Part shown: positions 43,821-52,206 of the stretch, one piece after another
Position numbering within the stretch: the stretch's first letter is position 1
Layout: each line of letters opens with the position of its first letter
Source of the DNA: Rhodoferax sp.
GTDB taxonomy: Bacteria; Pseudomonadota; Gammaproteobacteria; Burkholderiales; Burkholderiaceae_C
NCBI GenBank assembly: GCA_024236015.1
Contig: JACKLK010000010.1
Coordinates: forward strand, 109,789 to 173,788
Direction: 5' to 3'
Length of the DNA stretch: 64,000 nucleotides
Notes under the pieces: model-generated
Told to the model about the DNA's origin: nothing
What the model saw: the letters and a program-made list of their open reading frames with translations, nothing else
Database searches by the model: none
Translations under genes and position numbers: made by a program

Positions 43821-45235
43821 ATGACACGGTATTTGACGACCCGCTCGAAACGGTGCTCGACCTGATCGAGCAGACACGTTACGAAGACCTTCCGGCGTCG
43901 GCGGTCGAGGCCGCAACCGTGTTCTTTCTCGACACGGTCGGGGTCGCCTGCGCCGGCAAGCTGGCCCCCAAGCTCGATGCGTTGGTGGCGACCGCCACCC
44001 GATGGGGTGCACCGGGCGAAGATGGCGCCTCGCTCTGGAACACCGGAACACGCGCGCCCGCGCCGGTGGCGGCGATGGTCAACGGCTACCAGTGCCACGC
44101 GCTGGAATATGACTGCGTCTACGAACCCGGCGTGATCCTGCCGACACCTCCCATCTTCGCTGCGCTGATGGCCAAGGTCGACGAGCTCGACGCACGCGGG
44201 TGCTCGCCGGACGGCCCGGCCTTGATCCGGGCCTTCGTCGTGGCATTGGAGGTGTCGTGCACGCTTGCGGGCGCTGCGCGCAATGCGATGTTCTTCTTCC
44301 GTCCGGCAACCACCGGTGTCTTCTCCGCGCTGGCTGCCTTGGCCTGCCTGGACCCGTTGCCGCGCGATCAGCTGCGACAGGCGTTCGGCATCGGCTACTC
44401 GCAGATGTGCGGCCCGATGCAGGCACACGAGGAAGGCTCGATGATGCTGGCCATGCAGATGGGGTTTGCCGCACGCAATGCCGTGCTGGCGCATGACATG
44501 GCGCGTGCCGGCATCACGGCGCCGGTCCAGTTGCTGGGCGGGCGTTTCGGCTTCTTCACCAATTTCGAGCATGACCACGACCTGCCTGCCGCGCTCGACG
44601 CGATGGGTGCGCCCTGGAAGGTGACGCAGCTCTCGCACAAGCCGTTCCCGAGTGGGCGCGTGACCCATGGCGTCATCCACACGATGCGCCGGTTGCGCCA
44701 GGAACTCGGCCTGGACGCACGCAACGCGCTGGACCGGATCGCCGGCATCGAGGTGACGTTGCCGCCGCTGGGCATGCGACTGGTCGGGCGGCCGATGGCA
44801 CACCATCCGGCACCCAACTACGCGCGGCTGTGTATTCCCTTCGTTGCCGCAGCGGAGGTGGTGCTGGGGAGCGTCGATCCGACCACGTTCCGGCCCGAGG
44901 GGCTGAACGACCCCACCGTAGAGGCGCTGGCGCTGCGGGTACGGACCGGCGAGCAGCCACACCCGAATCCGAATGCGTTCTATCCGCAGACGCTGGTGCT
45001 CGAACTCGCGGGCGGCGAGCGCATCCGGTGCGAGATACCGCATGCCTGGGGGCATCCGCTGATGCCTTTGAGCGCGCAGGAGCGGGAAGACAAGTTCCGC
45101 TTGTGCTGGCACCTGACCCGGCCGTGCGACGCGCAACAGGAGTCGCGCATGGAGGGGATGCTCGACTGGCTGCGCCAGCTGCCCGCGGCGCGGGACGCGG
45201 CGCCGTTGGTGGCGTTGCTGGCGTCGCCCGACTGA
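43817..45235 (+). CDS. MmgE/PrpD family protein
   Basis: A 472-residue member of the methylcitrate dehydratase/cis-aconitate decarboxylase family, with VFFLDTVGVACAGK, NGYQCHALEYDCVYEPGVILPTPP as the active-site region and SHKPFPSGRVTHGVIHTMRRL. It is clearly related to but diverged from the gene at 31076-32485, so half A has two such enzymes. It starts by four-base overlap with the crotonase gene. Confidence 0.83.
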   Translation: MNDTVFDDPLETVLDLIEQTRYEDLPASAVEAATVFFLDTVGVACAGKLAPKLDALVATATRWGAPGEDGASLWNTGTRAPAPVAAMVNGYQCHALEYDCVYEPGVILPTPPIFAALMAKVDELDARGCSPDGPALIRAFVVALEVSCTLAGAARNAMFFFRPATTGVFSALAALACLDPLPRDQLRQAFGIGYSQMCGPMQAHEEGSMMLAMQMGFAARNAVLAHDMARAGITAPVQLLGGRFGFFTNFEHDHDLPAALDAMGAPWKVTQLSHKPFPSGRVTHGVIHTMRRLRQELGLDARNALDRIAGIEVTLPPLGMRLVGRPMAHHPAPNYARLCIPFVAAAEVVLGSVDPTTFRPEGLNDPTVEALALRVRTGEQPHPNPNAFYPQTLVLELAGGERIRCEIPHAWGHPLMPLSAQEREDKFRLCWHLTRPCDAQQESRMEGMLDWLRQLPAARDAAPLVALLASPD

Positions 45236-45267
45236 GGGAGCGCCGGCATCGTCCGGGCACCGGAGTT

Positions 45268-45299
45268 CCGGCGGTGCCGCCTTGCAGCGGCGGCGCCGG
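45268..45299. repeat. GC-rich hairpin between convergent genes
   Basis: CCGGCGGTGCCGC (45268-45280) pairs at 11 of 13 positions with GCGGCGGCGCCGG (45287-45299) around the loop CTTGCA. It lies in the 103-base gap between the convergent MmgE/PrpD and dctP genes, at the border of halves A and B. It may limit read-through, but no T-tract follows in either direction. Confidence 0.4.
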
Positions 45300-45338
45300 C
45301 CCCGGGTCGGGCATGCGCCGCTGCCGCTTTCACTCCGT

Positions 45339-46394
45339 TCAGTTGGTCTTGGCCGTCAGGTTGACGATCTTGCCGACCGTGTCGTTCCAGGTCTTCACGC
45401 AATCGGTGCCGCAACGGCTGGCCCAGCGCGGCAGGACCTGGTTGACGAGCGCCTGGCGGCGCAGTTCGGTATCACCGGCCGCAGGGGTGACCAGCACCAT
45501 GTTGGCTGGCGGGCCTTCCGGACAGGTTCCTCCGGTATTGCAGGCCAGGCCGATGTCGTTCTCACGCACGTTCTGGTCGAACACCGCCTTCTCGAGCCGT
45601 GCGTACTCGCTGACCAGTGTCTTTTGCTGGTTGGCATCGAGCTTGCGCCAGCTGTTGTGGTTGATCGCCGACATGCCGGCGCCCCAGTTGATCGGCAAGG
45701 CGTACAGGTACTTGGCGCCGTCGTACCACTTCGCCTTGTAGCCGCCCAGCGTGCCGGTGATGGCGCAGTCGATGACACCGTTCTGCAAGGCCTGTTGCAC
45801 TTCCCCGAATGCCATGTTCACGCCGGACCCACCGAAATAGCCGATGAAGTCGGCCTGCGAGGCGCCTGACGTACGTACCTTGCGTCCCTTGAGATCGGCC
45901 AGGCTCTTGATTTCAGCGCGGCAGAACAGGACCTGTGCCTGAAACGAGAACATGCCCATTACCTTGACCTTGAACTGCTGGTCGTAATACTTCTCGAGCG
46001 CCGGGCGGAACGCCTGCGTGACCTGCCAGAAGGTTTGGATGGTCGGCGATACACCGGCCAGGTCGGTCGCGTCGTTGATCGCGGCATCGCCGGCCACGAA
46101 GCCCAGCTGGGTCGTGCCGACGTCGAACACGCCCTGGCTCAACAGCTTGAAGACCTCCGGGCCCTTGAGACCCATCTCATTCCATGGCTTGATGCTGGCG
46201 GTGATCGAGCCACCGGTGGCGGCCGGAATGTCCTTGGTCCAGAACGGCGCCTCGAGCTCCTTGTACTGGGTGGTAATGCCCAGGTTGCCCACCACCTGCA
46301 GGTTGACCTTGGGCGAGGTCTGCGATTGCGCAGCGCCGGCCAGACCCAGCATCAGTGCAACCGCACCCCAACATGTCTTGAATCCAGGTTTCAT
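45339..46394 (-). CDS. dctP: TRAP transporter solute-binding protein (DctP-like), second system
   Basis: A 351-residue periplasmic binding protein with a signal peptide (MKPGFKTCWGAVALMLGLAGAAQSQ), a body LGITTQYKELEAPFWTKDIPAATGG, and the substrate-strand segment DLKGRKVRTSGASQADFIGYFGG, where the Arg normally contacts the carboxylate. The start at 46394 follows GGAG. It is the third gene of dctQ-dctM-dctP on the minus strand and is only distantly similar to the dctP of half A, so ligands probably differ. Confidence 0.87.
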   Translation of the reverse strand: MKPGFKTCWGAVALMLGLAGAAQSQTSPKVNLQVVGNLGITTQYKELEAPFWTKDIPAATGGSITASIKPWNEMGLKGPEVFKLLSQGVFDVGTTQLGFVAGDAAINDATDLAGVSPTIQTFWQVTQAFRPALEKYYDQQFKVKVMGMFSFQAQVLFCRAEIKSLADLKGRKVRTSGASQADFIGYFGGSGVNMAFGEVQQALQNGVIDCAITGTLGGYKAKWYDGAKYLYALPINWGAGMSAINHNSWRKLDANQQKTLVSEYARLEKAVFDQNVRENDIGLACNTGGTCPEGPPANMVLVTPAAGDTELRRQALVNQVLPRWASRCGTDCVKTWNDTVGKIVNLTAKTN

Positions 46395-46427
46395 CGAAAT
46401 CTCCATAGGGTTGAAAAAGAAGCCGTG

Positions 46428-47723
46428 TCAGGCACGGCTGGCGGCGAAAGCGGAAGGCAACCAGAGCGCGAGATCGGGAAACACGATCAGTGCCACGATG
46501 ATCAGGAACATCAGAACGACGAAGGGAAGGGAGCCCATCACGACGTCGCGAAACGGGCCGCTCTTGCGCACGGATTGCACGACGAACAGGTTCATGCCGA
46601 TGGGTGGCGTGATCAGTGCCGTTTCGATGAGGATCACGAACACGACTCCGAACCAGACCGGGCTGAACCCCAGCTGCACGATGATCGGCACGACGATCGG
46701 CGTGGTGGCGATCATCAGCGTCAGGGATTCGACGAAGCAACCCAGGAATACATAGAGCACGATGATGGCCAGCAATACCGCGATCGGGCTCCAGCCCAGC
46801 TCGCCGACCCATTTCACCGCGGCGTCGGTCAACCCCAGCGTGGACAACACGAAGTTCAGGAAGTAGGCCGCGATGACGATGGCCATCACCATGGCGGTGG
46901 TGCGCACCGTGCCCTCGAACGATCGCAGCAGCAAGGCGAGGTTCAGGCGCCCGCGCACGATGACAAGTACCAGCGAGCCGATCACGCCCAGGGCCGAGGC
47001 TTCGGTGGCGGTTGCCAGCCCGGCGTAGATCGATCCGACCACGAGCAGGAACAGCAGCGCCGGCGGCACCAGGTGTATGAGGGCGCGCAGGCGCTGGGTC
47101 CAGCGTGCCCGCTCGCCATTCGGCGCCAGCGAGCGGTCGAATTTGCAGCGCAGGTAGATGTACAACGAGAACAAGCAGGCCATCAACAGGCCTGGAATCA
47201 GGCCGGCCAGGTACAGGTCGCCCACGGCGGTATCGGACATGGCACCGTACAGCACCATGTTGATGCTGGGGGGAATCAGGATGCCGAGCGTGCCGCCCGC
47301 AGCAATCGAGCCCAGGAACAGGCTGGGCTTGTACCCGAAGCGTTCCATGTTCGGGATCGACACGGTTCCGATCGTCGCGGCGGTGGCGATGCTTGAACCC
47401 GAGGTGGCGGCGAATACGGCGGAGGCCGCGATGTTGGTGTGCATCAGGCCGCCGGGAACATGACCGACCCAGCGGTCGAGCGCCTTGTACATGGAGTCGG
47501 TGATGCCCGAGCGCAGCAGCAACTCACCCATCATGATGAACATTGGCACGGCTACCAGGACGAAGTCGGCACTCGAACTCCAGGCAACCTCGCCCAGGCC
47601 GCGAATCAGCGGAAAAGGCGAAAAGAACGTTGCCAGCGAATAGCCGAGCACGCCGAGCACGGCCGCGACGAACAGGCCGCTGCCAGCGAGCACCAGCAGC
47701 AGCAGGAGCGTGGTCGCCATCAT
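46428..47723 (-). CDS. dctM: TRAP transporter large permease (DctM-like), second system
   Basis: A 431-residue permease with LVAVPMFIMMGELLLRSG, AATSGSSIATAATIGTVSIPNMERFG, LGILIPPSINMVLYG and ALITPPIGMNLFVVQS. It starts by overlapping the dctQ stop (ATGATG region at 47718-47725), which indicates coupling. Confidence 0.93.
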   Translation of the reverse strand: MMATTLLLLLVLAGSGLFVAAVLGVLGYSLATFFSPFPLIRGLGEVAWSSSADFVLVAVPMFIMMGELLLRSGITDSMYKALDRWVGHVPGGLMHTNIAASAVFAATSGSSIATAATIGTVSIPNMERFGYKPSLFLGSIAAGGTLGILIPPSINMVLYGAMSDTAVGDLYLAGLIPGLLMACLFSLYIYLRCKFDRSLAPNGERARWTQRLRALIHLVPPALLFLLVVGSIYAGLATATEASALGVIGSLVLVIVRGRLNLALLLRSFEGTVRTTAMVMAIVIAAYFLNFVLSTLGLTDAAVKWVGELGWSPIAVLLAIIVLYVFLGCFVESLTLMIATTPIVVPIIVQLGFSPVWFGVVFVILIETALITPPIGMNLFVVQSVRKSGPFRDVVMGSLPFVVLMFLIIVALIVFPDLALWLPSAFAASRA

Positions 47724-48295
47724 CAGCGCAGTTCCTTGCCGGTGCCGGCTTCGATTTCTTCTTCCAGCGAGGCTACGCCGAGTTTTGCATGGGCGTTCTC
47801 AGGATGGCCGGTCAGGCATTGCACCAGACCGTAGATCGCATACAGCGTCGCCAGCAAGGCGAGCCATGCCAGTCCCAGCAGCCACAGACCCTGGGGCCAG
47901 ACCAGCGGCAGCGCCAGCGAGGAGTTGGAGCGCGCGCCGCTTTGCCAGTTGCCGATCACCGTCTGCGCACACCAATACAGCAGGGCCACGCTGACGATCG
48001 ACAGGCCGACATAGGCCCAGACGTCGAGCCAGGGACGCCATCTGGCAGGCAGCGCCGAATACAGTACCTCGATCCGGATGTGGGCGCGGCTGACCATTGC
48101 GTACGACATGCCCATGGCAACCGCGATTGCAAACGCATAGGTGGAGAGTTCGAAGCTCTCGAAATAGGTGATCTTCCACACGGCGCGGAAAACCACGTCC
48201 AGTGAGATCAGGCCGGCGCTGAGCAACAAGCCCGCGCCGCCGAGCCACGCCAGCCAACGCGACGCGTTGGAGCACCATTGAATCAGGGCCGTCAA
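47723..48295 (-). CDS. dctQ: TRAP transporter small permease (DctQ-like), second system
   Basis: A 190-residue protein with four predicted helices, containing SLDVVFRAVWKITYFESFELSTYAFAIAVAMGMSYAMV and SRAHIRIEVLYSALPARWR, the DctQ core. It lies 46 bases after the NIPSNAP gene and is probably cotranscribed with it. Confidence 0.87.
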   Translation of the reverse strand: MTALIQWCSNASRWLAWLGGAGLLLSAGLISLDVVFRAVWKITYFESFELSTYAFAIAVAMGMSYAMVSRAHIRIEVLYSALPARWRPWLDVWAYVGLSIVSVALLYWCAQTVIGNWQSGARSNSSLALPLVWPQGLWLLGLAWLALLATLYAIYGLVQCLTGHPENAHAKLGVASLEEEIEAGTGKELR

Positions 48296-48341
48296 ATCGA
48301 TCTCCTTCTATCGTGTCGCCTTGGGCTGCTGTCGACGCAAG

Positions 48342-48680
48342 CTATGTGCCAGCCTTGCCGGGCAGTGTTTCGATTGATGCGAACGGCGCGGGGGTCAGCA
48401 ATTGATTGTGCATGTCGCGGATGAACGGCATCACCGTAGGCACGAAACGTTGCCATGCGCGATCCTGCGCCAACTGCTGGCGCCGCCGTGTGCGTTCTTC
48501 GAAACTGTCGTAGCCCCATAGGTGGATGATCTGGTTCAGCGTGCCGATCTCCGTGCTGTAGTAACCCAGCAGTCGCCCCAGGATGGGGCGTTCGATGGCA
48601 AGTCCTTCGCGCTCCATGGCATCGAGGAATACCGCCGTCTTGCCCGCATGCAGGACATAGGTACGCATTTCGACCAGCAT
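48342..48680 (-). CDS. NIPSNAP-family protein
   Basis: A 112-residue ferredoxin-like-fold (dimeric alpha-beta barrel) protein beginning MLVEMRTYVLHAGKTAVFLDAM, with GYYSTEIGTLNQIIHLWGYDSFEERTRRRQQL, the typical NIPSNAP pattern. Function is generally unknown; such proteins accompany catabolic gene clusters. ATG at 48680 follows GAGG, 11 bases past the upstream oxygenase stop. Confidence 0.82.
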   Translation of the reverse strand: MLVEMRTYVLHAGKTAVFLDAMEREGLAIERPILGRLLGYYSTEIGTLNQIIHLWGYDSFEERTRRRQQLAQDRAWQRFVPTVMPFIRDMHNQLLTPAPFASIETLPGKAGT

Positions 48681-48691
48681 GGCCAATCGCC

Positions 48692-49474
48692 TCAGGCCCA
48701 CAACACCAGGCTGCGGTCGGGCATGCGCCCGATGAAGGAGCCGATGGATACGCGACTGCCGCCAGGCCGGGGCGTGCCAGCGGCGATTTCATGCGGATTG
48801 CGTGTGTTGAAGATCACCACGTCACCGGCCGTCGGGTTGTAGGTGAAAGAGGTGGCTCCCTGCGTCAGCGCGCGGTCCAGGCCATAACTCACGGGAATCT
48901 CGCCGGCGTTGACGCGTGGATCCCAGGGGTGGTTGTAGACATGGGTTTGTCCACCCGATTGCAGCTCTTCGGCGAAGAAATTCCAGCCCAGCTGTCCGTC
49001 GATGGCGCCGATGGCGTAGTCGGGCGAGTTGACAGGTGCCCAGTCCACATGCAGGTCGATCTTGTCGGTGGTCGAGCGCACGATGCCTGCGAAATACGGT
49101 TTGTCGTCCTCGTGCGCGATATCCACCGGCGCATCCCAATGGCTGCGCAGCAGGGCGATGACCCGTTGCAAGGGGTTGAATCGCGCGGCGTCGAACACGG
49201 CCTGCACGTCTGCCTGGGCCTGTGGCACGTCGGCCAGGAACTCGGCCTTGGTTTTTGTCCAGCGGTACTGGAATTGCGCCAAACCGATATACCCGATGCG
49301 GTCGGATACGTTGTAGTACTGCATGCGGCCGGCCTTGGCCGCGGCGGCGAAGGCCTGGCATTCGGCCGCATCGGCAAATCCCGGCACACGTATGGCCGGA
49401 ATCCTGTTGTCCAGCAACAGGGCCAGGTTGGCGCGGGTCAGCGTGTGTTCCACGGTATCGGTCCAGGTTTGCAT
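48692..49474 (-). CDS. Fe(II)/2-oxoglutarate-type oxygenase
   Basis: A 260-residue protein with a facial-triad pattern: His142 and Asp144 in KIDLHVDWAPVN, and His228 in NTRNPHEIAAGTPRPGGSRVSIGSF, with Arg241 as the likely 2-oxoglutarate-binding residue. These residues support a cupin-fold dioxygenase, which would hydroxylate or desaturate a small molecule; the substrate is unknown. It lies in the operon that ends with the TRAP transporter, so it may act on the imported compound. Confidence 0.72.
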   Translation of the reverse strand: MQTWTDTVEHTLTRANLALLLDNRIPAIRVPGFADAAECQAFAAAAKAGRMQYYNVSDRIGYIGLAQFQYRWTKTKAEFLADVPQAQADVQAVFDAARFNPLQRVIALLRSHWDAPVDIAHEDDKPYFAGIVRSTTDKIDLHVDWAPVNSPDYAIGAIDGQLGWNFFAEELQSGGQTHVYNHPWDPRVNAGEIPVSYGLDRALTQGATSFTYNPTAGDVVIFNTRNPHEIAAGTPRPGGSRVSIGSFIGRMPDRSLVLWA

Positions 49475-49524
49475 GTGTCTTTCCCGTCTATTGGTCGCTT
49501 TGCGCCAGCGTGTGACGATCGTGG

Positions 49525-49917
49525 TTACGCTGTGGTCCAGGTCTTGCGCGGGGGCGACTTGATCTCCAGTTGCTCGCAGTCCTCCAGCGCTTCGCTGAAG
49601 TGCTCGACCCCGCGAGGATGGATCCAGGACGTGCCTGCCTCGGCGATGAACTCTTCGCCGCCGATCACCAGTCGCAAGCGACCCTTGATCAGATAGGCCA
49701 CGGTCTCGTGGTCCATGTGCTTGTGCACGGGATCGATCAGGCCCTTTTCGCGGAGCACATGCAACATCAGGATCTCGTTGCCGACCATGATGCGGCGTAC
49801 CTCGACCTTGCCCTGGGGCTTGATGCCCTCGACCGATGCCAGCCGTTCGGGCGCAATAGCGTCGCGGGTCGTGAAATAACCCTGGGTGGGCTCCATCGCG
49901 CGGTTGTTGTCGGTCAT
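49525..49917 (-). CDS. Cupin-domain protein (second of two paralogues)
   Basis: A 130-residue cupin with metal motif PVHKHMDHETVAYLIKG and second motif GTSWIHPRGVEHFSEALEDCEQLE, ending KSPPRKTWTTA. It resembles the cupin at 25541-25930 from the MVGN segment onwards. The start at 49917 is the beginning of the conserved body. First gene of the minus-strand operon of half B, divergent from the racemase-like gene. Confidence 0.75.
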   Translation of the reverse strand: MTDNNRAMEPTQGYFTTRDAIAPERLASVEGIKPQGKVEVRRIMVGNEILMLHVLREKGLIDPVHKHMDHETVAYLIKGRLRLVIGGEEFIAEAGTSWIHPRGVEHFSEALEDCEQLEIKSPPRKTWTTA

Positions 49918-50020
49918 GCGGCTTCCTTTCGATCGCGGTGCATTGGTTCTGTCTTGCGAGCCCGGCCAACCTAATTCGGGCTCCATGTGCAAGGCCTTCT
50001 GGGACCCAAGGTTAGCACAG

Positions 50021-50034
50021 CATTGTCGACAATG
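50021..50034. promoter_or_regulatory. Perfect 14-bp palindrome, candidate FCD-GntR operator
   Basis: CATTGTCGACAATG is a perfect palindrome in the 204-base gap between the divergent cupin and racemase-like genes. The TTGT-NN-ACAA form resembles operators of the FadR/FCD branch of GntR regulators, one of which is encoded at 50898. Confidence 0.6.
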
Positions 50035-50072
50035 GGGCCAGTTTTCTACGAAATCATCGGACAAACTATACT

Positions 50073-50086
50073 CGATGTATACAATG
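50073..50086. promoter_or_regulatory. Second candidate FCD-GntR operator
   Basis: CGATGTATACAATG matches the reverse complement of the palindrome at 50021 in 10 of 14 positions (both share the CATTGT half and ACA). It overlaps an independent inverted repeat TATAC-N5-GTATA (50067-50081). It is placed 36 bases upstream of the racemase-like start, where binding would affect transcription. Confidence 0.5.
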
Positions 50087-50121
50087 GCACGAAACGGTTT
50101 GCGATAAAACGGGAGATGTCC

Positions 50122-50865
50122 ATGTCTGATTCACTGGGGTGGCGCCACAAGTTCGCGGTCCTGATCCCGTCCACCAATACCAGCGTGCAGCCTGAATTCG
50201 ATGCCATGCGCCCACCTGGCGTGACCAATCACATCAGCCGCATCCGCATCCCCAATATTCCACTGAACAACGACGCCGACTTTCAGCGCTTGATCGAGTT
50301 GATTGCCGCGGCGCAGGACGAGGCGGTGGACGCGGTCATGTCGTGCGAGCCGGATCGCCTGGTGCTGGGTATCTCGGCCGAGACTTTCTGGGACGGCCTG
50401 GCGGCCAGTCGTGCGCTCAAGATCCAGCTGCACGAGCGCACCGGGTTGCCGGTGTCGATGGGGTCGGAGGCTTGCGACGCTGCGTTCCAGGCGCTGGGCA
50501 TGAAGAAGATCGCCGTCGTCACGCCCTACCAACCGGTGGGCGATCGCAACGTGGTGCGCTTCTTCGAGGAGTCCGGTTTCGAAGTCAGGCGAATCAAGGG
50601 CCTTTGCTGCGAGAGTCCGGTCAAGATCGCCCATGTGTCCGAGGCGCAACTGCGTGATGCACTGATGGAACTCGATGGTGACGACATCGACGGCCTGGTT
50701 CAGGTCGGTACCAACCTGGCCATGGCGCGCCTGGCCGGACAGGCCGAAACCTGGTTGCGCAAGCCGGTGGTGGCGATCAACACCGCGATCTACTGGAATG
50801 CCTTGCGTTCGTCCGCCGTGACGGATCGCATCAGCGGCTTCGGCAGCCTGCTCGAACGCCATTGA
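50122..50865 (+). CDS. Asp/Glu racemase-superfamily protein (maleate isomerase/arylmalonate decarboxylase-like), first paralogue
   Basis: A 247-residue protein beginning with the superfamily N terminus WRHKFAVLIPSTNTSVQPEF. Members catalyse isomerisation, racemisation or decarboxylation through one or two cysteines. Here the two usual cysteine positions appear as LGISAETFW (Ser85/Ala86) and VQVGTNLAM (Gly196/Thr197), with no Cys. Cysteines elsewhere (Cys118, Cys162/163) are not at those motifs. ATG at 50122 is set by GGGAG six bases away. A paralogue lies at 55259-55999. Confidence 0.75.
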   Translation: MSDSLGWRHKFAVLIPSTNTSVQPEFDAMRPPGVTNHISRIRIPNIPLNNDADFQRLIELIAAAQDEAVDAVMSCEPDRLVLGISAETFWDGLAASRALKIQLHERTGLPVSMGSEACDAAFQALGMKKIAVVTPYQPVGDRNVVRFFEESGFEVRRIKGLCCESPVKIAHVSEAQLRDALMELDGDDIDGLVQVGTNLAMARLAGQAETWLRKPVVAINTAIYWNALRSSAVTDRISGFGSLLERH

Positions 50866-50897
50866 CGGCGCCGGCATTGGCCTCACCCTGAAGTTCC

Positions 50898-51551
50898 ATG
50901 GAAACCGTCGCTTCACGCATCTACAGTTCCATCAAGGAACAGATCATCGATGGGCGTTATGCGCCTGGCGCGCGCATAACCGAACAGAACATCGCCGCCG
51001 AGTTCAACAGCTCGCGTACGCCGGTGCGCGAAGCCATGCGGCAGCTGGTGGCGGACGGATTCGCGCTGTTCAAGCCCAATAGCGGTACCGTGGTACGGCA
51101 TTGGACGGCGGAGCAGATGCGCCAGATATTCGACCTGCGCGCGCTCATCGAGAGCGAGATCGCCGGTCATGCCGCACAGCGCATGCGCCGAAGCGATGTA
51201 GACGCGTTGGTCGAATTGCAGGACGGGATCGAAGCGAACGGCGTCGACCTCAGCCCGGAGAACACTGTGCGCATCGGCCGCCTGAACCGTGACTTTCACA
51301 ACCTGGTGGCGCGCGCCAGCCAGAACGAGCGTCTGGTCTCCATGCTGGTTGCGGCGATCGAGGTGCCTATCGTGCAGCAGACTTTCCGTCGTTACAACGC
51401 CGCCCAGCTGGCGCGCAGCTTTGGCCATCACCGTGAGCTGATCGAGGCCTTTCGCGCCAACGACGATGCCTGGGCGAAATGCGTGATGGGCAGTCATATC
51501 CACTCGGCCAAGCAAACCCTGATCGGAGCCAAGCCCCATGACTCACACTGA
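50898..51551 (+). CDS. GntR-family regulator with FCD ligand domain
   Basis: A 217-residue FadR-branch regulator. It has an N-terminal winged helix (RITEQNIAAEFNSSRTPVREAMRQLVADGFALF) and an all-helical FCD domain with a metal-binding His pattern (RDFHNLVARAS, FGHHRELIEAF, MGSHI). FCD regulators commonly bind carboxylates. It lies between the racemase-like gene and an isochorismatase-type gene, whose ATG starts inside its final codons, so it is cotranscribed with the pathway it probably controls. Confidence 0.87.
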   Translation: METVASRIYSSIKEQIIDGRYAPGARITEQNIAAEFNSSRTPVREAMRQLVADGFALFKPNSGTVVRHWTAEQMRQIFDLRALIESEIAGHAAQRMRRSDVDALVELQDGIEANGVDLSPENTVRIGRLNRDFHNLVARASQNERLVSMLVAAIEVPIVQQTFRRYNAAQLARSFGHHRELIEAFRANDDAWAKCVMGSHIHSAKQTLIGAKPHDSH

Positions 51552-52173
51552 AAACACCTCTTTGCAAGCCAATTACGGCAATGGCGCATTCGGCGGAAAA
51601 CTGGGCTTCGGCTCTCGCCAGGCCTTGCTGATGATCGACTTCGCCATGGCTTATTTCGATCCGGCATCTCCCTTGTTCGCCAACCGGCCCGAGGTTGTCG
51701 CCCCTGCACGATCGCTGCTGCTGTGGGCGCGTGCGCGCAAGATGCTGGTTTGCCATACGCGGGTCGAATACCGTCCCGACGGCCTTGACGGCGGCGTGTT
51801 TTTCCGCAAGGTGCCGGCGCTCCAGGTGTTCTGCAACGGCAATCCTCTGGGCGACGTAGTGCCGGAACTCGCCGCGACGGACGACGAGCCGGTCATCACG
51901 AAGCAGTATGCGAGCGCTTTTTTCGGCACATCGCTGGCGAGCACGCTGCACGCGCAAGGCGTCGACTGTGTCGTACTCGCCGGTATGAGCACCAGCGGCT
52001 GCGTGCGCGCCAGTGCTGTCGACGCGATGCAACATGGCTTCATCCCGGTGGTGGTATCCGACGCCTGCGGCGACCGGCATCCCGAGCCCCATGCGGCCAA
52101 CCTGTTCGATCTCGATGCGAAATACGCGGACGTCATGACGCTGGCGCAACTCCAGTCCGGCCTGACACTCTGA
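51538..52173 (+). CDS. Isochorismatase-family (cysteine hydrolase) amidase
   Basis: A 211-residue cysteine hydrolase with the catalytic triad Asp34 (LMIDFAMAYF), Lys122 (VITKQYASAFFGT) and Cys155 (GMSTSGCVRASAVDA). The TSGCVRA form resembles N-carbamoylsarcosine, maleamate and ureidoacrylate amidohydrolases. Together with a maleate-isomerase-like neighbour, it suggests hydrolysis of an amide in an N-containing degradative route. It overlaps the end of the GntR gene by 14 bases. Confidence 0.83.
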   Translation: MTHTENTSLQANYGNGAFGGKLGFGSRQALLMIDFAMAYFDPASPLFANRPEVVAPARSLLLWARARKMLVCHTRVEYRPDGLDGGVFFRKVPALQVFCNGNPLGDVVPELAATDDEPVITKQYASAFFGTSLASTLHAQGVDCVVLAGMSTSGCVRASAVDAMQHGFIPVVVSDACGDRHPEPHAANLFDLDAKYADVMTLAQLQSGLTL

Positions 52174-52206
52174 AACCCTATCCTGCAATGCAGGCCAATA
52201 CCCACC

